A model generated the notes under the pieces. The model was not told where the DNA came from. It saw only the letters and a program-made list of their open reading frames with translations, and made no database searches. This document shows positions 57,937 through 64,000 of a DNA stretch of 64,000 bases, one piece after another. How positions within the stretch are numbered: the stretch's first letter is position 1; each line of letters starts with the position of its first letter. Position numbers and translations under genes: made by a program. Origin of the DNA: Liopterus haemorrhoidalis (lineage: Eukaryota > Arthropoda > Insecta > Coleoptera > Dytiscidae); NCBI GenBank assembly GCA_963971575.1, contig OZ020611.1, forward strand, positions 202,044,419-202,108,418, written 5' to 3'.

Positions 57937-59457
57937 TAACCTGTCTTGCGTTGCACTTTCAGCTATTTTAATTCTAAAGTCAACGTAACATATAATTTCA
58001 CATGGGAAAAGACTGGCTCAGATAGAAATAATCGCACATTTTGATACGTTTGTCTCTGTGCATTGTTGATAGTAACTGCAAATGCTAATGTAATAGGAAA
58101 CTGTCATTAAATTGAAGCAAATATTCATTTATTTATTTATTTTAAATAAAATATTTGTATTTGTATAATTTATAGTACGAATAGAAATACATTATTATAA
58201 TATTACCTAATAAAAAGTTTAAGGCTAGAAGTGAAGAAAGCTAGGCAAAAGTTAAGCAAAGGAGGCGTCGATTTAATATTTTCGGACAATTTAGCACAAA
58301 TTAGTTAGATGCTACGTATTTTTCAGTACTGACTTTGTTCGACAGCGAGCGTGTCGTTCCCCTCCTCCTCAGCTCGTCTGACCGACGACACTTCTCGCCC
58401 AGCTCTGTATCTGGAACGTTATGCCAAGAATGACAGGGCTTTTATATGTATAATACTCCACTCATCTTAAAATAAAAATTGGTTTTCTTATTTAGAATAG
58501 GGTTTTCAAAATAATACGACTAGTAAAAAAGAACCTTTATTATTCATTACATGCAATAACTAAATACATTATTAGTTAAGATTGTTCTCAAAATTCGCAA
58601 ACATACGCCATTTTCTTGTGACTTGTCAGTGTCTTCAAATGCATTTATGCAATTTATGGAGTAGCATTTAACAGGTAAACTTGTTTTGGCAAGTTCACGA
58701 GAATATGGAACTGTGTCCTTGTTATTATAAATATGAAAATAAGACATCCATGTTTAGTTAAAACCAGCTTTTAACTATTTTTTTTCATAAGTTGACTTAT
58801 ACCACTTTAAAAAAACGACGGCTCATATATTAGTAGAACAACGAGTTAATACAAAACAGCCTACAGTTTTTGTAGTTTACCAACGAAACGTAAATTCTAC
58901 TTTCAACCATAATTCTCTTTTCTGAGGATAAATTCATCTGACGTAAATTAGTCAGAAACATGTGTAAAACACAGACAAAGAAGAAAATACAATATTTTAC
59001 ATTAATAATTAAAGTACCATTTCCAGTTTTAACAACTAGGAACAAAACACATTTTCAAACTAGAACATTACTAAAGTTTCTACAAAATCCAACATTTACA
59101 ACTTACCTTAAAAGCTTTTGACTATCATAACAGAATTATATTTATAATATTAATATTAAACGTGACTTCTGACACCTCTCATTACGGTATTGAAGGAAAT
59201 GTGTTGGAATCAGTTTGTTAATTTAAAACGTGATGGTGCTAGTGGTTTATAGTGGAAGTGACATGTTATAGTTCTGGTTGATAACAAATTAATACTGTGA
59301 TCATAATTGGATACTGGAATACAAGCTGCTTATATGACAGGTATAGTTGATATAAATTAATATTTTAATGTAACAGTACTTATAGTGGATTTGAAAGTTG
59401 TTTTCAAGGGTCTTTTCTCTCTTCTTCTCTTATTTTATCCAAACGTTGGGTAGCTAT
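57937..59457. other. AT-rich sequence, nothing recognised
   Basis: A GC-richer patch at 58340-58440 (AGCGAGCGTGTCGTTCCCCT) is isolated. Minus frames at 58547-58747 and 58830-59045 have no known motif. Confidence 0.35.
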
Positions 59458-60090
59458 TGTAGCGGGCACTGATACGTTACTTTAATATCGTATCGATTAT
59501 CAACTAGGTAGCGAGGCTATGATATTATATGAAGTCTGATCTCAAACTGAAATGAGATTCCTGACAAAAGGAGTTCGGGTACTAGGCGTGAGTGTTATCC
59601 AGGATTCATCATTACGTGAATTAAATGATATTAGTACTTACCAACCGACTGATCAGGCATCTTTGCACTTAGTCTGGATCTTAGCTGTTCACTTAAGTTC
59701 TTAAAGGTGAAGGTTTACACACGTTAAGTAAGACGGTTTAAAATTAATGAATTTGATTTATTAGAATATATTATTTACAAGAGGAAGTTTGAAAAATTAA
59801 AATAGGTATAAAAATAATGAAAAGTATTAAACAAATAGAATCGGATAGGCTACCGGAATGCCGACACAATGCTATACTAATTCAACAACTTAGATGTTTG
59901 CGCTAACCGGACCGAATACTTTCTGACCTTGTCTGCAGAGAGACGGGTGTTTATATAAAGGTCTAGTAGCGTTTCTAGGAAATATGGTTTAAATTGTTCG
60001 CGGAGATGTTAGTGCTCAAAGTTATTAATCAATAACTCTGAACGATTGATTTGTTAGTCTTTGTCCGGGCGGACTAACCGATTCGTTCCA
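59458..60090. mobile_element. Solo-LTR-like repeat, copy 2
   Basis: TGTAGCG at the start and CGTTCCA at the end, with a 4-bp duplication CTAT on both sides. Co-linear with copy 1 at 42890, lacking its roughly 170-bp extra segment. TATATAAAG at 59952-59960 is a good TATA-box candidate. No reverse transcriptase or gag-like sequence adjoins, as expected for LTR-LTR recombination products. Confidence 0.7.
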
Positions 60091-60329
60091 CTATCATCAT
60101 GGCAATCCCCATTTTGTTCGCTGCCGAAATAGTCCTACTTAGTTTATGTTTATTTATTTTTTATTTTAATTATTGAACATATCGTTGATGGCAGTTTCTA
60201 TTATGTGTAGAGTTTCGTAGGTCCAACAGCGAAACTCTTATACCCAAGTTTAGTTTTTCCCCAACCCTGGATCACGACCCACAGTTGGGTCATAGAGAAT
60301 TTTGATGGAGCTCGGACTCACTTTTGATA

Positions 60330-61215
60330 TTTGCAGAAATTGTTTTTTTTTCCACACTCTTTAGTTTTCTGGAAATCTTTCCTTGTTTTTTCCTTCATGT
60401 TTCTTGACTTTTTTTGCTTAGTAATTTTCTCAATAACCCTTTTTTGCTGGTTAGCTGTCTTGAATCTATTTTATTTGTTTGCTAGCTTTCTCGAAATCCT
60501 TTTTTTTTTTGCTGGTTCCTTTAAGCCCCTTTTTATCTAATTAGTTTTCTTGTTTTTTTTTTTCACTCAGTAGTTTTTTCGTCATCTTTCTTTTTTGCTC
60601 ATCAGGTTTCCGAAAATCCTTTTCTTTGCTAGTTACGTTTCTCGGAATCCTTTTTCTTTACTCGTCAGGTTTCTGTAAATCCTTATTTTTTCCTCATTAG
60701 GCTTCTCGAAATCCTTTTGTTTTGTTCTACAGGTTTTTCGAAACCTTTTCTTTTTCGCTCGTTATGATTCTCGAAATCGTTTTTCTTTGCTAGTTAGGTC
60801 TTTTGAAATCGCTTTTTCTCTTATTAATTTTCTTAATTTTTTTTCTTCTTTGAATGTTTTTCGCCATCTTTTTTTGCTCGTTTGGTTTCCGGAAATGCTT
60901 TTCGTTGCTCGTTACGTTTCTCAATATTCTTTTTTTCCTTCTTTCTCATTAAGTTTCTCGAAGTTCTTATGTTTTTCTCTAGAGGTTTTTCGAAATTATT
61001 TTTTCTTTAGCTCGTTAAGTTTCTCGTAATCGTTATTTTTCGCTCGTTAGGTTTTTTTAAATAGATCTTTTTTTTTTCACTCGTTAGGTTTTTCGAAATC
61101 TTTTTTTTATTGCTCGTTGTGGTTTTGTTGATACCCTTTTTCTTTTGCCCGTTATGTTTCTCGAAATTCTTGATTTTTGTTATTGCTTGTCAGGTTTCTG
61201 GATACGATTGTATTT
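60330..61215. repeat. Large minisatellite, 38-40 bp unit
   Basis: About 22 tandem, diverged units of the general form TTTTTCTTTGCTCGTTAGGT then TTCTCGAAATCC. T-tract length varies between units. It is long and degenerate, and differs from simple microsatellites. The F/L/S-rich plus frames at 60331-60540 and 60787-61029 are by-products. Confidence 0.85.
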
Positions 61216-62489
61216 TTTTTTTTTTACATACATTTTTCCTACAGGTATAGGTTCAATGCATCGCCAGGAATTTATACAAAAAACAATAAATTCTGCAAAA
61301 TATATTTTACTTACATATTAACCAGAACTCGAAACAAATCGAATTTTGAACCATCAATTAACTCACAGCTATTCAACTATGTATTATTATTTGAAACCTG
61401 AATTAATTTGTCTACGATCTAACCCATACATTCTTAAAATTTTAACTGCAAATTTTCTTTTCCTTTCCAATGCAATCAGTCACAGAGTTTTTTAGAGGCA
61501 TAGAGCTAGTCAATAAAAAAAAAAAACTTTTACTAAAAGTGCACCGTATTTTATCGGTTCGAATTCTTGGTTCTAAATGTCTCTAAATTTTTGTATTTTT
61601 GGTCCTAAAGTTCAAAGTTTAAATTTTGTGTAGCATGTTAATTAATTTAATTTAATCTGACATTGACTAAATCTGAGGAAACACCGATCTAGAATGAAAT
61701 TCTTATCTTTAAAAACTGTAAAAGTGAAACAACAGTGTCGCCAACAGCGACATCTATCACCAATGTATGATAATTTCTTAAGAAAAATTTACAAGCAACT
61801 AAGTTTTAGTACAGTTGGCAACAGATACACAATCTTGTTTTAGTTTTATTTTGTTACTCCTGTATGCAGCAGACAAAATACAAACGACCAAAAAATCTAC
61901 TATGCAACATACAAGTATATTATTTTTCCCAAAAAACAAGCAAAAATTTCTCTAATTTCCGTTCCTATTTTAAGAATGTTTGTACTAAAATAAGATCTGC
62001 ACTAGACTATGAAAGTTGAAACAAGTCTTAGAAGTATCAAGATGCTTGAAGAGAGATCCTGGCATGATCATTAATACTTAAACTCGCCCTATCAGCGAAC
62101 TCCGGTACTCGGGTAATTGATTAGTGACGTCACAACTCCCTTGCTTCTACTATTCACCAATGATATAAATAGACGGGATGTTGAGTTTACTTTAACTTCG
62201 GATAATCTCGTAAAGGTTTTATTTTTAAACTGGTAAGAAAAATGTGGCGCGAAAATCATTTTGAATATCCTGAGTTGTTTCCTGTTGATTTTATCGAGTA
62301 TCAATTGAATTTAAATGTAATCGATTTATTTATATGCTACGTTAAATATGTTTATATTTGTATGTATCCTGTTTAGCACAGCCTTTTAGAGTTTGAATGA
62401 CGTGGCGTTGACAGTTCAGTAGCGTACAATAGAGATGGGTATTTCAGGTCCGTAAACGGGTCCCCGAAAATCAGAGAATCAATCATTTT
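61216..62489. other. AT-rich sequence, nothing recognised
   Basis: Frames at 61177-61401 and 62092-62304 have no recognised motif, and no terminal repeats were seen. Confidence 0.4.
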
Positions 62490-63125
62490 ATAATAATAAT
62501 AATATATTTTATTTCCTTAGATGTTTTTTACAGAATATATGGAACAAGTCATATAATTGATATAAAAAAAATAAATAAATAAAAACTAGTATAAAAGTAC
62601 AATCTACAGTACGAAAATAAGCCTTTAGCAACAATGAAAATTTAGATTTAACTGTTCATTATTGTTATTACATTGTTTATGTATACTAATTATTAAGTAT
62701 AACCTACAGTAATTATAAAAGTTTACATTTATTAAAAAATTCATCGAGGTTATTGAAGGAATGTTCCAGGACGAAGTCTTTTAATGTTTTTTAAACCTTT
62801 TTAGGTTTTTAGCTAAAGTTATACTGCTGGGCAGATTATTTAAAAATTTGACCCCCATGAAAACAGGCGAACTTTCAGAAATTTTCAGCTTTGTGAAAGA
62901 AGTTCGTAGCTTGTTTTTTTGACGAGTATCATATTTATGAAAGTCTTGATTTGCATTGTAGTTTTTTAAATTTTTATATATGTAAACTGACATTTCATAA
63001 ATGTAGATGGAGGTGACTATTAGTATTTTGAGATTCTTAAGTAGGCGGCAAATGCCGATATAAAAAGTTTGTATATGTATACTTTGTTTAATATAAATAA
63101 TAAAATTCCATTCATTTATCGTCAA
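62490..63125 (-). pseudogene. LINE ORF2 C-terminus with 3' end
   Basis: The minus frame holds LKILIVTSIYIYEMSVYIYK, then FHKYDTRQKNKLRTSFTKL, SPVFMGVKFLNNLPSSIT and LKRFKKH. After a frameshift near 62790 it reads LKDFVLEHSFNNLDEFFNKC to a stop. This is the known LINE ending LGIL.VPSLYI.E........H.YNTR......P..RL....SP.FMG.K.FN.LP..I.....FK..L...L....FY...EF. The 3' part and an ATAATA-type tail follow at 62490-62505. 5' part missing. Confidence 0.75.
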
Positions 63126-64000
63126 ATGTTACTATGTTTACAACTTTACATTGTAAATATGACTATCAAGTACCCCTCTTAATTAGAAAACAGACTATAG
63201 CAATCTATGGCAGCTGAACGACAAACCTACAATAGAAAAACGTCAAGAAAGAGATGAACCTCTTTTATGAACATTTACATTTGTTCGCGTTACAGGACGG
63301 CGCACATATATATGTATATATATAACCAGCACGGAGAATTTTTGATCTTCTGTTGAGGCACTATCATAGGAAATTATTTGGGAAAAAGAAGAGAAGCGAA
63401 GGATAATGCAATTATTTCATAATTGATCCAATATTTCGTTTATTCTTCATAAACTTTATCAAGGATTTCTATAAAAAATTAACCACTTTCATAATATATT
63501 AAATGCCAGAACTGATACGGAAAGTTTACATGACATTTACTTCTACCTGTTAACTTTTAAAACTGTCAGGTGAATTTTTGGTTCAGTTCTTCCATTTATG
63601 CATTTAGTGGGTTGTCTCCATCCTTCTTTTATTACCTTCCTTTAAAAAGTATTTTTCTAACTTTACCTTTTTACACTTTATACTTTTCTCCTCGTAGGAG
63701 TTTTACTTGTTTACATCTGTTGGATGTCAAACAATTCATATTTTCCCGGGGCTAGAAGTAGGAAGTTTTCTTTCTTTTGTTACCGGCGTTACCACAATGC
63801 CTTGCGTTAGAGTCATGTGACTCAGTAAGTAAAATGACGTCATAACTGCCTTCGCATCTTTACGTTGTTTTTTTCTAATTCTGATGTATTTAAGTGTTTC
63901 TTAACAACTCGATTAATGTTTTTCATACCATGGGTCTACGTTCACATACTTTTGTAACATCTTGGCGACATGCTTAACTATTTCGGTAAGAAATTGTACA
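63126..64000. other. AT-rich sequence, nothing recognised
   Basis: A TATATGTATATATATA run at 63309 and a 61-codon plus frame at 63570-63755 without motif. Nothing else. Confidence 0.4.

Noticed and set aside
60331..61029. Hydrophobic plus-strand frames of 69 and 80 codons
   Set aside because: They lie within the minisatellite and reflect its T tracts.
1..64000. CRISPR arrays, operons or prokaryotic defence systems
   Set aside because: No evenly spaced short repeats with unique spacers, no gene clusters and no prokaryotic coding style; the content is that of an animal repeat-rich region.

Overview
This window reads as AT-rich, non-coding DNA from an animal, most likely an insect. I base that on the repeat content: Tc1 and mariner transposase remnants, DD41D mariner-type elements, Helitron-like ends, PIF/Harbinger and hAT derivatives, RTE-like and CR1/Jockey-like LINE tails, and tRNA-derived SINEs. 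The species cannot be named from the sequence. I found no intact host gene, no conventional tRNA, rRNA or snRNA gene, no CRISPR array and nothing prokaryotic. Almost every open frame is short, low in complexity, or a fragment of a transposase or reverse transcriptase.

Layout. 1-10 kb: LINE C-terminal remnants with a small TA-flanked MITE inside one, two copies of an unclassified repeat (here called R1), two GGCC-ended MITEs and a damaged Tc1. 10-16 kb: a hAT element with a GTF2IRD2-like transposase remnant split by an R1 copy, a mariner-superfamily transposase remnant, and a pogo-like TIR element holding a duplicated tRNA B-box unit. 16-25 kb: R1 copies, a SINE, a TAA-flanked MITE, a Harbinger derivative with a second MITE nested in it, and a hAT-type MITE with a SINE nested in it. 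25-36 kb: a second unclassified repeat family (R2), LINE reverse transcriptase fragments, a TIR-bounded element with a THAP-like domain, a CR1/Jockey-like LINE tail, and an RTE-like LINE whose two halves lie either side of DD41D mariner copy A. 36-43 kb: two Helitron-like elements, a mariner with a hAT MITE inserted in it, two long palindromes, and DD41D copy B. 43-64 kb: two solo-LTR-like repeats with 4-bp target duplications, a Harbinger remnant that hosts a LINE tail and a long TTTA/TTTG array, two more hAT MITEs, R2 and R1 copies, a large 38-40 bp minisatellite and a LINE C-terminus.

The features do not form a pathway. The window is best read as layers of insertions with a readable order: SINE into hAT MITE, MITE into Harbinger derivative, hAT MITE into mariner, MITE into LINE, R1 into hAT. 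The most informative single observation is that the two DD41D copies carry complementary internal deletions. The lengths they imply for the undeleted element agree (about 1295 and 1296 bp). The best candidates for undescribed families are R1, R2, the THAP-carrying TIR element and the large minisatellite.
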